Counted from the first letter of the stretch, positions 38,115 through 48,352 are shown. The stretch: DNA of 64,000 bases from Halalkalibacter hemicellulosilyticusJCM 9152 (GCF_000513115.1 NZ_BAUU01000027.1:1-64000), one strand, 5' to 3'. Numbers and translations: made by a program. Notes: generated by a model not told the origin, from the sequence alone.

Positions 38115-38201
38115 TAGGGTTCCTGATAAATAACATGAAGGCCAGGGCTATTAAAGCAATAGAGGGTAAGAGGACTTCTTCCTGTTGTGCAAATATTTTA
38201 C
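38115..38201 (-). pseudogene. C-terminal remnant of a membrane protein
   Basis: On the minus strand one frame reads IFAQQEEVLLPSIALIALAF followed by MLFIRNPT and a stop at about 38115: a last transmembrane helix with no start. It is the first of three decayed minus-strand frames in 38.1-39.1 kb. Confidence 0.35.
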
Positions 38202-38246
38202 TATTACAGGTTGTCTATTGCTCAGTTCACTTTTGTTTAGTTAATT

Positions 38247-38664
38247 TCATTTTCTAACTCGATAAGAGAAAAAGACAGCAATGCTTATTAAAAGAAAGAG
38301 AACAATTCCTGCTATAAGCCAGCGATGAGGATCCGAGATAAAACAACTTCTTCTCCCGCAGTCCACTCTGTACGGTGACCAATCCTATCATCAGCTACAA
38401 AAAAATGAGCGTGATTCTCGTCTTAATGAAAATAGCCTGATCATCAAGTCCTCCAGTTTGTAACACGATACCATTTACAACATAAACGGTCACAGTTGTT
38501 CGTGTTGAAAAACGACTATCATCATATACAACCCGAATTTCTCCTGGTTCTAAAGGTTCTATTACTAACCTATGTGCATGAGTGGTGGAAGGATTCGTAA
38601 TGAGTATAATTGTTAATAACAACAAACTTATAATAAACAATCTGTCCATGGCTACACACCTCAA
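38247..38664 (-). pseudogene. Decayed exported protein gene with CopC-like N-terminus
   Basis: The minus-strand frame starts near 38664 with a signal peptide ending THAHRLVIEP, so the mature protein would begin at His, and continues through VVYDDSRFSTRTTVTVY. After GGLDDQAIF the frame is lost, then recovered as DENHAHFFVADDRIGHRTEWTAGEEVVLS, lost again, and recovered as DPHRWLIAGIVLFLLISIAVFF to a stop at 38247. At least two frameshifts and one stop are needed, so the gene is dead. His-rich content suggests metal handling. Confidence 0.7.
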
Positions 38665-38689
38665 CCTTTGGAATCCTATAGGGAACGGG

Positions 38690-39119
38690 GAAAATTAGGA
38701 CTGTGTCCCAGTCCTTTATATTCAGTTGGATTTTGCGGATCGGCAGTTGATTTGATAAGGTGAGCAGCATGATGTTCTAGGTCTTTAATATTTTTATTTT
38801 TCCTCATAGTCTCATCCTCGAATCATTTTGATTAAGTTCTAAGGAATAAGTACCAGGATCAAAATTATAAAGCGCAGGCCATTCATAAGGAAGATCGTCG
38901 TGATGATCAATTTCTGATTCTTCATTGGGAAGGGCATCAGTGTTTTTTGTTGCAGATGCTCGTGATCGTCCTCATTTTCGACTGCAAGCTCGTTTTCTTC
39001 AGTCTCGATCCTATGTATTCCCCTTCATTTGTTGATATTTCATCGTCCCTATCTGAACAAGCTGTTATGAACCCAAAGAGAGCTAAACCACCAATAGACA
39101 ACATTACACTTTTTTTCAC
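38690..39119 (-). pseudogene. Decayed metal-binding-type lipoprotein gene
   Basis: A lipoprotein signal (MKKSVMLSIGGLALFGFITAC) begins at a GTG at 39119. The sequence then breaks into alternate frames: an acidic/His stretch (ELAVENEDDHEHLQQK), then DLPYEWPALYNFDPGTYSLEL, then KDLEHHAAHLIKSTADPQNP near 38720. Together they suggest a secreted protein with repeated acidic and His residues, broken by several indels. It is probably from the same lost operon as the gene at 38247. Confidence 0.6.
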
Positions 39120-39457
39120 CGTTCTTCCCCCCCAATGTAAATTGAACTATTTAACTCAGAGATTGTTATAGATGATTTTAAAAGTTATGATGAATTGAAA
39201 TTATGAATATTATCTTGAAAAAGCAGTATCATACACAGGTAATTAGGAAATTAGGTAAAGTGTTTTGATTTCTATAATTTAAAAAGGGGTCACCAGATAA
39301 CAACTTTTCATTACAGATATTTATATAGAAACTATGAAGAAAGCAAGGCAATCTATTGAACAAAAATCATTTAATATTTGCTTTTGTGATTGGAATCACA
39401 TTTGTCGAATAATCCTCCTTTTATACTTACATTTATAAAGAACTAGGAGGGAAATAG
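39120..39457. other. Intergenic region upstream of the propeller lipoprotein
   Basis: A 338-bp AT-rich stretch between divergent frames. The only clear structure is the palindrome at 39385-39400, listed separately, and the AGGAGG ribosome binding site at its right end. Confidence 0.5.
39385..39400. promoter_or_regulatory. CRP/FNR-type palindrome TGTGA-N6-TCACA
   Basis: TGTGATTGGAATCACA is a perfect palindrome that fits the CRP/FNR-type operator TGTGA-N6-TCACA; Bacillus Fnr uses a very similar site. It lies 58 bp upstream of the YncE-like gene start. If used, it would tie this gene to oxygen limitation. Chance occurrence cannot be excluded. Confidence 0.5.
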
Positions 39458-40609
39458 ATGAATAGAAAAATTTGCTTTATACTCATGATTTTGACAATTT
39501 CACTTTTGCTTGCTGCTTGTGGACAGAACGCTGAAAGCGTGGTAAATAAAGAAGAAAATGCTAATGCAGAAAACAAGTTGAATGATGGTATGGAAGAGAC
39601 AGAAAAAAAACAAGTGGACGTGGGGGAAGCGGATTTCGAAGAAGAGTACATTGTTGTAGTCGGAAATGAAAAGGATGGGACTATGTCTGTCATTTACTAT
39701 CCAGAAGGAAGGCAAGAGCTTGTTTACCTTGATGGGGAAGCACATAATCTAGAAGTCAATGTCGAGTCTCAGTTAATTTGGGTAACTATTAATCCGCCAC
39801 ATGAGGATAATGAAGATGAGGAACATAGTCATAACCATGAAGATGATGGTAACGAAGAACAAGATAAGGTAAAACAAGAAATGATTGTAGCATATGATAT
39901 AAACACGTTAGAAAAAGTGGAAGAACATCAGGTAGGGAGTCACCCAGCTCATGTAACGACTACAGAGAATGGTGAGATCGTTGTCGTAACAAATTCTGGT
40001 GATAATTCTGTCACGGTTATTAATAGAAAGACAGATGAAGTTGTTAATGTAGAAGTGGGAGAATATCCACATGGAGTAAGGATATCGCCCGATCAACAAA
40101 ATGCTTATATAGCGAATATGCAAAGTGCTGATGTTAGCATTATTGACTTACAATTGAATGAAGAAGTTAATCGAGTTCATGTAGGAGAGGGTGCTGTTCA
40201 AACTGGATTTTCCCATGACGGAAAGTATGCCTTTGTTGGATTGCATGTTGATAACCAACTAGCTGTTATTAATACGTCAACGCAAGAAGTAATCAAACAC
40301 ATTGATGTCGGAGTAGGTCCGGTACAAATGTTTGCTAGTTACGACAATCAATATGTCGTTGTTGCAAATCAAGGAAGTGAAGAGAACCCATCAGACACGA
40401 TCTCTATTATAGGACTTGATACATTAGAAGTTGAAAAGGAGGTTCCGTTAGGAAAAGGGGCACATGGTATTGTAATTTCTAAGGATAGTCAATATGCCTT
40501 TGTTACAAATATGTTTGAAGACACGGTTTCCGTTGTTGATTTAAAAACGTTAGAAGAAGTAAAACGATTAGATGTAGGGGAATACCCTAATGGTATTTCT
40601 ATAAACTAG
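39458..40609 (+). CDS. YncE-like seven-bladed beta-propeller lipoprotein
   Basis: A 383-residue lipoprotein (lipobox LLAAC) with an acidic linker, a His/Glu-rich insertion (EDEEHSHNHEDDGNEE) near residues 120-135, and repeated propeller blades of the type VxVINxxTxxVxxxVxVGxxPHGVxxSPDxxxAYIAN. YncE-like proteins are exported; some bind metals or nitrite-reductase-type cofactors, but none of the heme ligands of NirF are obvious. The His insertion suggests metal contact. It lies immediately left of the Tn3 transposon. Confidence 0.85.
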   Translation: MNRKICFILMILTISLLLAACGQNAESVVNKEENANAENKLNDGMEETEKKQVDVGEADFEEEYIVVVGNEKDGTMSVIYYPEGRQELVYLDGEAHNLEVNVESQLIWVTINPPHEDNEDEEHSHNHEDDGNEEQDKVKQEMIVAYDINTLEKVEEHQVGSHPAHVTTTENGEIVVVTNSGDNSVTVINRKTDEVVNVEVGEYPHGVRISPDQQNAYIANMQSADVSIIDLQLNEEVNRVHVGEGAVQTGFSHDGKYAFVGLHVDNQLAVINTSTQEVIKHIDVGVGPVQMFASYDNQYVVVANQGSEENPSDTISIIGLDTLEVEKEVPLGKGAHGIVISKDSQYAFVTNMFEDTVSVVDLKTLEEVKRLDVGEYPNGISIN

Positions 40610-40645
40610 AGGAAAAGCCTTAAGAAGTTGTAGGTAAACTTTTTA

Positions 40646-40650
40646 AGGCT
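40646..40650. repeat. Target site duplication, left copy (AGGCT)
   Basis: AGGCT directly precedes the left inverted repeat and recurs at 48391-48395 directly after the right one. A 5-bp duplication is the signature of Tn3-family insertion. Confidence 0.9.
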
Positions 40651-40688
40651 GGGGTATAACCAACATTTTGTCATAAAACCCACGTTAA
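40651..40688 (+). repeat. Left 38-bp terminal inverted repeat of the Tn3 element
   Basis: Starts GGGGTATAACCAACATTTTG. Compared with the reverse complement of 48353-48390 it differs only at repeat positions 7, 8, 16, 21 and 35. Confidence 0.93.
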
Positions 40689-40709
40689 GACAATAAATGG
40701 AAAACATAA

Positions 40710-40741
40710 GCTGATATCACCAACGCTAAGGAGATATCAGC
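40710..40741. repeat. Subterminal hairpin, left
   Basis: GCTGATATC (40710-40718) pairs with GATATCAGC (40733-40741). The loop contains ACGCTAAG, the same word that closes the right inverted repeat. A matching hairpin lies at the right end (48298-48333). It may also terminate tnpA or stop read-in from outside. Confidence 0.6.
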
Positions 40742-40822
40742 ATAATTTTTATATCTTTAAAGGTCGTAATTCATTTGATTTGGGTACCTTTTTCGAATCA
40801 AATAAATATTCTCCAAGTAAAT

Positions 40823-43703
40823 TTATATGTTCCCAACCAATGGGGAAATGTGAGGTAATAACTCCTCTTTTAATAAGCCCTTTTCTTTTAATATCTTTGT
40901 AGCCTCTGTGAGATAAACGGTATTCCAAACTGTAGTAGCATTTATAAGAATATTTAAGGCACTAGCTCGTTGAAGTTGATCTTGCAATCCTCTTTCCCGT
41001 AACTCTCCACGTTTACCAAAAAATAAGGCTCTTGCCAATCCATTCATAGCTTCACCCTTATTTAATCCTCTTTGGATACGCCGGCGTAATGTTTCATTAG
41101 AAATATAGTCTAATATAAAGATTGTCTTTTCAATTCTACCCATCTCTCGCAATGCTGTTGCCATTTTATTTTGGCGAGAATAAGATCCTAACTTTCCTAA
41201 AATAAGTGAAGCCGATACTCTACCTTCCCGTATGGAATGTGCTAATCGTAAGACATCATCATAGTTATCTTGAATAATCTTAATGTTGATTTTTCCTCGT
41301 AGAATGCTGTCAATCTTTGAATAAACATTGGATTTATCCATGACATAAAGTTTAGAGTCAGATAGATCTCGCATTCTAGGAGCAAAGCGAAAACCTAATA
41401 TATGGCTTAATCCAAAAACCTGATCGGTGTAACCAGCCGTATCCGTATAATGCTCTTCAATGGATAATTCTGATTCATGATGAAGCAATCCATCGATGAC
41501 ATGTACAGCATCCCTAGCGTTTGTGTTAATAACCTTTGTATAAAAAGAAGAAAATTGATCGCTGGTGAATCTATAGATAGTAGTTCCTTTCCCTGTTCCG
41601 TAGTGTGGGTTAGCATCAGCATGAAGAGAAGAGACGCCAACTTGTACACGCATGCCATCCGAAGATGAGGTACTCCCATTTCCCCAATATTTTGATAAAG
41701 AAAGATGATGTTGAAAATTTACTAAAGTAGCTTGAGCTTTACTCAAAGAATCCTCATGTAATCGCCATTGGGCTGCATTAGCTAACTGATGATAGGTGAT
41801 TCCTGGTGTTGCTTCAGCCATTTTGGTAAGACCGATATTGGTTCCCATAGCCATAATCGTAGCCATTACAATAGACTTTTCTTCTCCCTTAGGTGGACGA
41901 TTACTAGACGCATGAGCAAGGTGTTCATCGAATCCTGTCCAATTTGAAACTTCAATCAATAAATCAGTAAGTTTTACCCGTGGTAACATGTTATATAAAG
42001 TTTGGCTAAGAGATTTGGCATCTTCCGGTGTATCTTTCTCTAAACGGTCAAGTCGTATCCTTGACTTGTCAATACTTATTCCCTCAAGAGAATCTATGTT
42101 TTCCAATATATAATCTAATCTTTCATTTAAAGCAGTATTTCTCTCAATTATATATTCTTGAGCTGACATACCAACAGCTAATCTATTGCCTGTATTCTTA
42201 GTTTCATCCCAATTATCTTTAGTGACTAAGTATTCTTCAAAATCCTTATGTAACCTGCTTCCAGCAACCCATATATCTCCTGAACGGATATGGTTTTTTA
42301 ATTCGGTTAATGCTGCTAATTCATAATACTTTCGATTAATATTTCCATCTTCATCATAGACATGTTTCTGCCATCTCTTTGGCACAAAATCCAATGGCGC
42401 GCTTCGGGAATATGGCGTTTCTTATTATTGTTAATTTCACGCAAGACATTTAGAGCGCGCAATAAAGGCTCAGAAGCCTGAGTCGTACGGAACTCCAATT
42501 TACTGAGAAGTACCGGTGTATACTTTCTAAGGTAACTAAACCGGGTGACCAACAAATCTAAGTAATCGTAGTCCATAGGACGAGCTAAACGTGTTGCTTC
42601 TTCTATAGAATCAACAATCCTTTCCCAAGGCATTATTTTCTCTAATACTTCAAATGGATCTAGCTCTTCATTTCGTGCTTTTACTAAAGCTTCACCAATA
42701 TCCGCAAAGTGCAGTACTTTTTCATTGATAGATTTTCCATTTTGCTTTTGCAGTTCTTCTTGTGCTTTTCTACCCTTTGACTGTAAGATCATAATTTGGC
42801 GGTCATGAATTTCGATAGCTTGATCGATTAGATCTTGACTAAGAGTTAAAAGGTGAGCTACAAGAATAGCGTACCTTTTATTCTCATTAAACCTCCGAAA
42901 GGAATGAGGTTCATATCGGGCGCCTAGCTAGCAAGCTGAAGCAGCCTATTCGAGTGAATATTTTCGGACTCTGTTGAAAGATTTAATAAACGAACATATT
43001 CTAATCTCTCAATTACTTTTAAAAAAGCATCTGGTGATGACTGACCTGGTATTTCCCTTAGCCATCCAAGCTTAGTTTTGGATTTATCGGAAGGGGTATC
43101 AATTAATTTCTCCAATTGTTGTTTTTGCCATGGAGATAACGGTTTATAGAGTGAATTATATACTTTCTCCTCTGCCCTTCGCCTTGTTTCCCATACTAAT
43201 CTTTCAATCGTTGTCATAGCAGGCAGAATGATTTTTCGCTTTCGCATTTCTTCTAAAGTCATCCCTATTAGGAACAGTGCATTTGAATTTTCAATTGCAT
43301 GGGGGAGTAATGCCTGTGAAATAATCCGATATGACTGTGCTGAAAAATTAGAAAAACCATAATACTTTCGTATTTCCTCCATATGTTCATGTTTCGTTTG
43401 CTCTCGTTCAGAATATAGCTTAAATTCACTTGCATCTACTTGTAACTGATTAGCAACATAGTTTATCACCTTATCAGGAACATTCTTGATATCTGAAAGA
43501 GACCAACCAGGGTAACGAAAAAGACAAATTTGAATAGCGAATCCCAATCGATTATGATCTCTTCTTCTACGTCTTATTACCTCAATATCATCTTGTGTAA
43601 GGGTATAGTAATACGCTAATTCCCAATTACTTAAAGTAGACGGGATTAACAAAAAATCCTTTCTTTGATCAGGTGTAAGTAGTTCTCTTGCTCTTAGATA
43701 CAC
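40823..43703 (-). pseudogene. tnpA: Tn3-family transposase TnpA, two frameshifts
   Basis: Three consecutive minus-strand frames form one DDE transposase of about 960 residues. Part one (43703-42924, GTG start) is the DUF4158-like DNA-binding N-terminus (LTPDQRKDFLLIPSTLSNWELAYYYTL). Part two (to about 42400) continues RYEPHSFRRFNENKRYAILVAHLL. Part three (to 40823) is the catalytic region with EEHYTDTAGYTDQVFGLSHILGFRFAPRMRDL. A single missing base near 42927 (between LQLA and LGARYEP) and another near 42400 (before APLDFVPKRW) would repair it. Length and motifs match Tn3-family TnpA. Confidence 0.92.
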
Positions 43704-43733
43704 AGGAAAATCCCCCTAATCCAACCCGAAGGT

Positions 43734-44288
43734 TTAATTTTTTTCTAAAGCTCGATACAACACTGATTTACTAACACCCGTCATATCCGTAATTTCTTTG
43801 ATGCTATATTGTTTAGATGAATGTAGTTTTAAAGCACGTTCCACCAACTTGGGGTCTTTGGAAGGTCTCCCCCCATTTCGGCCTCTCATTCTTGCAGATT
43901 GTAATCCTGATTTTGTACGCTCACTGATAATATCTCGTTCTAGTTCAGCAATACTCGCCATTGTTCGGAAGAAAAAACGTCCCATAGCTGTTGATGTATC
44001 AATATTATCCTGTATGGAAATAAAATTGACCTCTTTTTCTTCAAAGGTTTCAACCAATTCAATTAGATGTTTTGTAGACCTTGAGATACGATCCAACTTA
44101 TAAACGACCACAGAATCACCTTTACTTATAGCCTTTAGGAGTTGTTCTAATTCTGGACGTTCTTTTCTCGTTCCAGTTATTTTCTCTTTGTAAATAACAG
44201 CTGCGCCTGCTTTTTCTAAAACATCAATTTGAAGATCTAAAATTTGATCTTGAGTAGAAACACGAGCATATCCAAAAACTTTTCCCAT
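43734..44288 (-). CDS. tnpR: Serine resolvase TnpR
   Basis: A 184-residue serine recombinase of the resolvase/invertase family that resolves Tn3 cointegrates at res. Residues 1-140 form the catalytic domain with the nucleophile Ser in YARVSTQDQ, YKLDRISRS and AELERDIISERT; the C-terminal 45 residues are the helix-turn-helix (YSIKEITDMTGVSKSVLYRALE). It ends 30 bp before the tnpA start and is read in the same direction. It appears intact. Confidence 0.93.
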   Translation of the reverse strand: MGKVFGYARVSTQDQILDLQIDVLEKAGAAVIYKEKITGTRKERPELEQLLKAISKGDSVVVYKLDRISRSTKHLIELVETFEEKEVNFISIQDNIDTSTAMGRFFFRTMASIAELERDIISERTKSGLQSARMRGRNGGRPSKDPKLVERALKLHSSKQYSIKEITDMTGVSKSVLYRALEKN

Positions 44289-44299
44289 TAAATTCCCTC

Positions 44300-44420
44300 C
44301 CCAAGAATAATTGTTCCCTAATTCGGATTATAAGTCAATTTTAGGGAAGATGAATACGGGAAGGGTTTAGGGATTAGAAAACGCCAAAAATCATGTGTAC
44401 TATAGATAGGTAAAGTTTTT
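44300..44420. promoter_or_regulatory. Putative res site upstream of tnpR
   Basis: The stretch upstream of tnpR contains TTCCCTAA (44314-44321) in inverted repeat with TTAGGGAA (44341-44348), and further TTTAGGG words at 44373-44383. Tn3-family res sites lie here and hold three such imperfect dyads for TnpR dimers. Exact subsites cannot be fixed by eye. Confidence 0.45.
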
Positions 44421-44480
44421 CCCTTAAACGTTCGTTAATGGGAATTACTATTAGAAAAATCATTTTATGTTTTTCATTCA

Positions 44481-44542
44481 AATATTCACTTGAATATTAA
44501 CCAAGGAAAGGTATATACTATATTCAAGTGAACACTTGAATA
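44481..44542 (+). promoter_or_regulatory. cad promoter and CadC operator
   Basis: A perfect inverted repeat TATTCAAGTG-AA-CACTTGAATA at 44521-44542 has the sequence and symmetry of the CadC/SmtB-type operator. It directly follows a likely promoter: -35 TTGAAT (44490-44495), 18-bp spacer, -10 TATACT (44514-44519). A second palindrome AATATTCACTTGAATATT (44481-44498) overlaps the -35. CadC bound here would block polymerase until Cd, Pb or Zn binds. Confidence 0.85.
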
Positions 44543-44558
44543 TCAATGGGGTGATAAT

Positions 44559-44926
44559 GTGAATAAGAAAGATACTTGTGAAATTTTTTGTTATGACGAG
44601 GAAAAGGTCAATCGAATACAAGGTGATTTAAAAACAATCGATATTGTTAGTGTTGCCCAAATGTTAAAAGCAATTGCGGATGAAAATAGGGCAAAGATTA
44701 CCTATGCTTTGTGTCAAGATGAAGAGTTATGTGTGTGTGATATAGCAAATATTATTGGTATTACGGTGGCAAATGCTTCTCATCATTTAAGGACCTTCAT
44801 AAGCAGGGGATTGTAAGATATAGAAAAGAAGGAAAACTAGCGTTTTATTCGTTAGACGATGAACATATTAGACAAATAATGATGATTGTACTAGAACATA
44901 AGAAAGAAGTGAATGTCAATGTCTGA
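44559..44926 (+). pseudogene. cadC: ArsR/SmtB-family repressor CadC, frameshifted
   Basis: A metal-sensing repressor of about 122 residues. The GTG start follows GGGGTGA. The first frame gives the N-terminal Cys of the metal site (DTCEIFCYDEEKV), LKAIADENRAKITYALCQDEELCVCDIANIIGITVANASHHLRT, then runs out of frame to a stop at 44816. The next frame continues LHKQGIVRYRKEGKLAFYSLDDEHIRQIMM to TGA at 44924. One missing base at AGGACCTTCAT (44790-44797) explains it. If real, loss of CadC would leave cadA constitutively expressed. Confidence 0.9.
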
Positions 44927-47090
44927 TCAAAAGGCAATAACATCTGAACAAGAAATGAAGGCCTATCGTGTACAAGGTTTTACTTGCGCAAACTGCGCGG
45001 GTAAATTCGAAAAAAATGTAAAACAGCTATCTGGAGTTGAGGATGCAAAAGTAAATTTTGGTGCATCTAAAATTGCTGTTTATGGTAATGCAACGATAGA
45101 AGAACTAGAAAAAGCAGGTGCATTTGAGAATCTCAAAGTGACACCTGAAAAATCTGCTCGCCAAGCATCACAAGAGGTAAAAGAAGATACGAAAGAAGAT
45201 AAAGTGCCGTTTTATAAAAAGCATAGTACTCTACTTTATGCTTCCTTATTGATTGCCTTTGGTTATCTTTCCTCGTATGTGAATGGAGAAGAGAACATTG
45301 TTACTACCTTATTGTTTTTAGCATCCATGTTTATCGGAGGATTATCACTTTTTAAAGTTGGTTTGCAAAACTTACTACGTTTTGAATTTGATATGAAAAC
45401 CCTTATGACAGTGGCTGTTATAGGTGGTGCTATTATTGGAGAATGGGCAGAAGTTGCCATTGTTGTTATTCTCTTTGCAATCAGTGAAGCACTTGAGCGA
45501 TTCTCTATGGATAGAGCAAGACAATCGATTCGTTCATTAATGGATATCGCTCCTAAAGAGGCACTTGTTAGACGTAATGGACAAGAAATAATGATTCATG
45601 TTGATGATATTGCTGTTGGGGATATCATGATTGTAAAACCTGGTCAAAAGATTGCGATGGATGGTGTAGTTGTAAGTGGGTACTCTGCCGTTAACCAAGC
45701 AGCTATTACAGGTGAATCAGTCCCTGTCGAGAAAACGGTTGATAATGAAGTATTTGCAGGTACCTTAAATGAAGAAGGATTACTTGAAGTAGAAATAACG
45801 AAACTTGTAGAAGATACAACAATTTCTAAAATTATTCATCTTGTAGAGGAAGCACAAGGGGAACGTGCTCCTTCGCAAGCATTTGTTGATAAATTCGCAA
45901 AATATTACACACCGATTATTATGATCATTGCAGCATTAGTTGCTATAGTCCCTCCATTATTCTTTGATGGCAGTTGGGAAACATGGATTTATCAAGGATT
46001 AGCTGTTCTTGTTGTTGGTTGTCCTTGTGCGTTGGTTATATCGACTCCTATTTCTATTGTTTCAGCGATTGGAAATGCTGCGAAAAAAGGGGTCCTTGTA
46101 AAAGGCGGAGTGTATTTAGAAGAAATGGGCGCCTTAAAGGCTATTGCATTCGATAAAACAGGAACATTAACAAAAGGGGTCCCAGCTGTAACTGATTATA
46201 ATGTGTTGAACAAACAGATAAATGAAAAAGAATTACTATCCATTATTACTGCATTGGAGTATCGTTCTCAGCATCCTCTTGCTTCAGCCATCATGAAAAA
46301 AGCAGAAGAAGAAAACATTACTTATTCTGACGTACAGGTAGAGGATTTCTCTTCTATCACAGGAAAGGGTATAAAGGGTATCGTAAACGGGACGACTTAT
46401 TACATCGGTAGCCCGAAACTCTTTAAGGAATTATTGACTAATGATTTCGATAAAGACTTAGAGCAAAATGTTACTACTCTTCAAAATCAAGGTAAGACAG
46501 CCATGATTATTGGAACCGAAAAAGAAATACTTGCAGTTATTGCAGTTGCTGATGAAGTTCGTGAGTCAAGTAAGGAAATTCTTCAAAAGTTACATCAACT
46601 TGGAATCAAAAAAACAATTATGCTTACTGGTGATAACAAAGGTACTGCGAATGCTATCGGAGGGCAGGTTGGAGTATCTGATATAGAGGCAGAATTAATG
46701 CCACAGGACAAATTAGACTTTATTAAACAGTTGAGATCCGAGTATGGCAACGTAGCAATGGTAGGAGATGGGGTCAATGATGCACCTGCATTGGCGGCCT
46801 CAACAGTTGGGATTGCAATGGGTGGAGCTGGTACAGACACAGCCTTAGAAACTGCAGACGTCGCTCTAATGGGAGACGATTTAAGAAAACTTCCATTCAC
46901 TGTAAAACTTAGCCGGAAAACTCTTAATATCATCAAAGCTAACATTACTTTTGCAATTGCTATTAAATTTATTGCCTTACTATTGGTTATCCCAGGTTGG
47001 TTAACGCTCTGGATTGCCATTCTTTCCGATATGGGCGCAACCCTTCTAGTAGCTCTAAATGGTTTGCGACTAATGAGAGTGAAAGAATAA
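44913..47090 (+). CDS. cadA: Cadmium/zinc/lead-exporting P1B-type ATPase
   Basis: A 725-residue heavy-metal ATPase. One N-terminal HMA domain ([15 protein letters not shown]) is followed by eight membrane helices, the actuator TGE loop ([12 protein letters not shown]), the ion-channel CPC motif in [12 protein letters not shown], phosphorylation motif DKTGTLT, the HP motif (SQHPLASAI) and hinge [10 protein letters not shown]. This set specifies efflux of Cd(II), Zn(II) and Pb(II). The start overlaps the end of cadC; ATG 44919 is an alternative. It appears intact. Confidence 0.95.
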   Translation: MSMSDQKAITSEQEMKAYRVQGFTCANCAGKFEKNVKQLSGVEDAKVNFGASKIAVYGNATIEELEKAGAFENLKVTPEKSARQASQEVKEDTKEDKVPFYKKHSTLLYASLLIAFGYLSSYVNGEENIVTTLLFLASMFIGGLSLFKVGLQNLLRFEFDMKTLMTVAVIGGAIIGEWAEVAIVVILFAISEALERFSMDRARQSIRSLMDIAPKEALVRRNGQEIMIHVDDIAVGDIMIVKPGQKIAMDGVVVSGYSAVNQAAITGESVPVEKTVDNEVFAGTLNEEGLLEVEITKLVEDTTISKIIHLVEEAQGERAPSQAFVDKFAKYYTPIIMIIAALVAIVPPLFFDGSWETWIYQGLAVLVVGCPCALVISTPISIVSAIGNAAKKGVLVKGGVYLEEMGALKAIAFDKTGTLTKGVPAVTDYNVLNKQINEKELLSIITALEYRSQHPLASAIMKKAEEENITYSDVQVEDFSSITGKGIKGIVNGTTYYIGSPKLFKELLTNDFDKDLEQNVTTLQNQGKTAMIIGTEKEILAVIAVADEVRESSKEILQKLHQLGIKKTIMLTGDNKGTANAIGGQVGVSDIEAELMPQDKLDFIKQLRSEYGNVAMVGDGVNDAPALAASTVGIAMGGAGTDTALETADVALMGDDLRKLPFTVKLSRKTLNIIKANITFAIAIKFIALLLVIPGWLTLWIAILSDMGATLLVALNGLRLMRVKE

Positions 47091-47206
47091 AGGAAAAAGT
47101 GCTAAAAAGGGCTCTTCCAGACAGATGGAAATTCCTTTTTTAAAAAGGACTCATTATTAGTATAACTTCTAAATATAATAAAAAATCAGTTAGTGAGTTG
47201 ATGTAA

Positions 47207-47875
47207 TTGACTTTAATTTTGAACGTTATTTCTGCAATAGGGGCATTTATAGTTACCAATATTGATGATATTTTTGTTTTGATGCTGCTATTTTCACAGG
47301 CAAAAGCACAGGTGAAAACGAGTGAAGGTTTAAAAGGTAACCAGACAGAGAATAAGCATATATCCCCTAAGGATATAATTATTGGACAATATCTAGGTTT
47401 TACCTTGTTAGTAGTAGTTAGTCTCTTAGGAACTTTTGGAGTTATGTTAATTCCAGAGAAATGGGTAGGATTACTTGGACTAATCCCAATCTATTTAGGG
47501 ATTATGTTGTTTATAAAGGGAGAAGATGAGGATGAAAATGCAATTCTTTCAAGTTTAAATTCTGGAAAGTATAATAGTGTCTTTTTAAGTGTAGCATTTA
47601 TAACATTTGCTAATGGCGGAGATAACATTGGAATATATGTTCCTTTCTTCTCTACTTTAACCATGAACCAACTAGCAGTAACGGTTATTACTTTCTTTAT
47701 TATGGTTGCGATTTGGTGTTTTATTGGATATCGTTTGGCAGCTTTTAAACATGTCTCTGAAACCTTAGAGAATTACGGTAGATGGATTATACCCATTGTC
47801 TTTATTGGTTTAGGAATCTATATCATGGTGGAGAACGAAACTTTCAGTGCCCTTTTGAGTTTAATAAATTATTAA
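47207..47875 (+). CDS. cadD: CadD-family cadmium resistance transporter
   Basis: A 222-residue membrane protein with about six helices of the CadD family: SAIGAFIVTNIDDIFVLMLLFSQA at the N-terminus and FITFANGGDNIGIYVPFFSTL in the middle. CadD proteins give cadmium resistance without ATP hydrolysis, by export or binding. TTG start with a weak site. It completes a cadC-cadA-cadD cassette. Confidence 0.9.
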   Translation: MTLILNVISAIGAFIVTNIDDIFVLMLLFSQAKAQVKTSEGLKGNQTENKHISPKDIIIGQYLGFTLLVVVSLLGTFGVMLIPEKWVGLLGLIPIYLGIMLFIKGEDEDENAILSSLNSGKYNSVFLSVAFITFANGGDNIGIYVPFFSTLTMNQLAVTVITFFIMVAIWCFIGYRLAAFKHVSETLENYGRWIIPIVFIGLGIYIMVENETFSALLSLINY

Positions 47876-47886
47876 AAAATAATCTT

Positions 47887-47926
47887 CAAAAGTCCCTCTA
47901 GTTAACAGTTGGGACTTTTGTTTTTC
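47887..47926 (+). terminator. Rho-independent terminator of cadD
   Basis: A perfect 10-bp stem, CAAAAGTCCC (47887-47896) with GGGACTTTTG (47911-47920), then TTTTT. Confidence 0.9.
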
Positions 47927-47963
47927 TTATTTACAAATAACGGAACCTACCTTAACCAACTAA

Positions 47964-48120
47964 CTATTGGATATAAGTAATTGCTTGTCTACCCAGTTGC
48001 ACCCATGCAGCTTCAAAGTCTGCTATTTTGGCCTTTCTATTCTTTGTGTTTGCTAGTGGATCACTAAAGTAAATATAGCATTGGTCATATCATATCCTGT
48101 TACTAATACAGAGTGCAGCT
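47964..48120 (-). pseudogene. C-terminal fragment of a C39-like peptidase gene
   Basis: The minus strand reads HSVLVTGYD, then in another frame DQCYIYFSDPLANTKNRKAK followed by IADFEAAWVQLGRQAITYIQ and a stop at 47964. This is clearly related to the end of the intact protein at 17317 (EHSVLVTGFDDDYVYFNDPLANVKNRKIP ... QAITFVN). Only about 50 codons remain, with one frameshift, lying inside the Tn3 element. Confidence 0.85.
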
Positions 48121-48130
48121 TATGAAGCCC

Positions 48131-48274
48131 TATTAGATTAATTTGCAACACAGGTGAAATAGAAAAAACTGAGGAGTTACCACAAAGGAACCCTAAAAAT
48201 GGTAAGTACCAGCATGTTTGGATTGATTGCATGAATAACCAAATGGAAATATGTCTGGAATTATACAGATAATA
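48131..48274 (+). pseudogene. C-terminal coding remnant of unknown identity
   Basis: A plus-strand frame without a start reads PIRLICNTGEIEKTEELPQR, then NPKNGKYQHVWIDCMNNQME and ICLELYR before a TAA. Codon use looks coding and the polar, Cys-containing ending looks like a real protein terminus, but I do not recognise it. It may be passenger DNA cut off beside the peptidase fragment. Confidence 0.3.
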
Positions 48275-48297
48275 AAACTACTATAATAGTTACTAAT

Positions 48298-48333
48298 AAG
48301 CCTATGATTTCTTAGCGTAGGAATCATAGGCTT
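48298..48333. repeat. Subterminal hairpin, right
   Basis: AAGCCTATGATT (48298-48309) pairs perfectly with AATCATAGGCTT (48322-48333), followed by ATTTTAT. The loop carries CTTAGCGTAG, the complement of the ACGCTAAG word also found in the left subterminal hairpin and in the inverted repeat. Confidence 0.65.
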
Positions 48334-48352
48334 ATTTTATGTCGAAATTTGC

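Noticed and set aside
46595-47020. Minus-strand ORF opposite the end of cadA
   Set aside because: Shadow of the cadA hinge region; no independent evidence.
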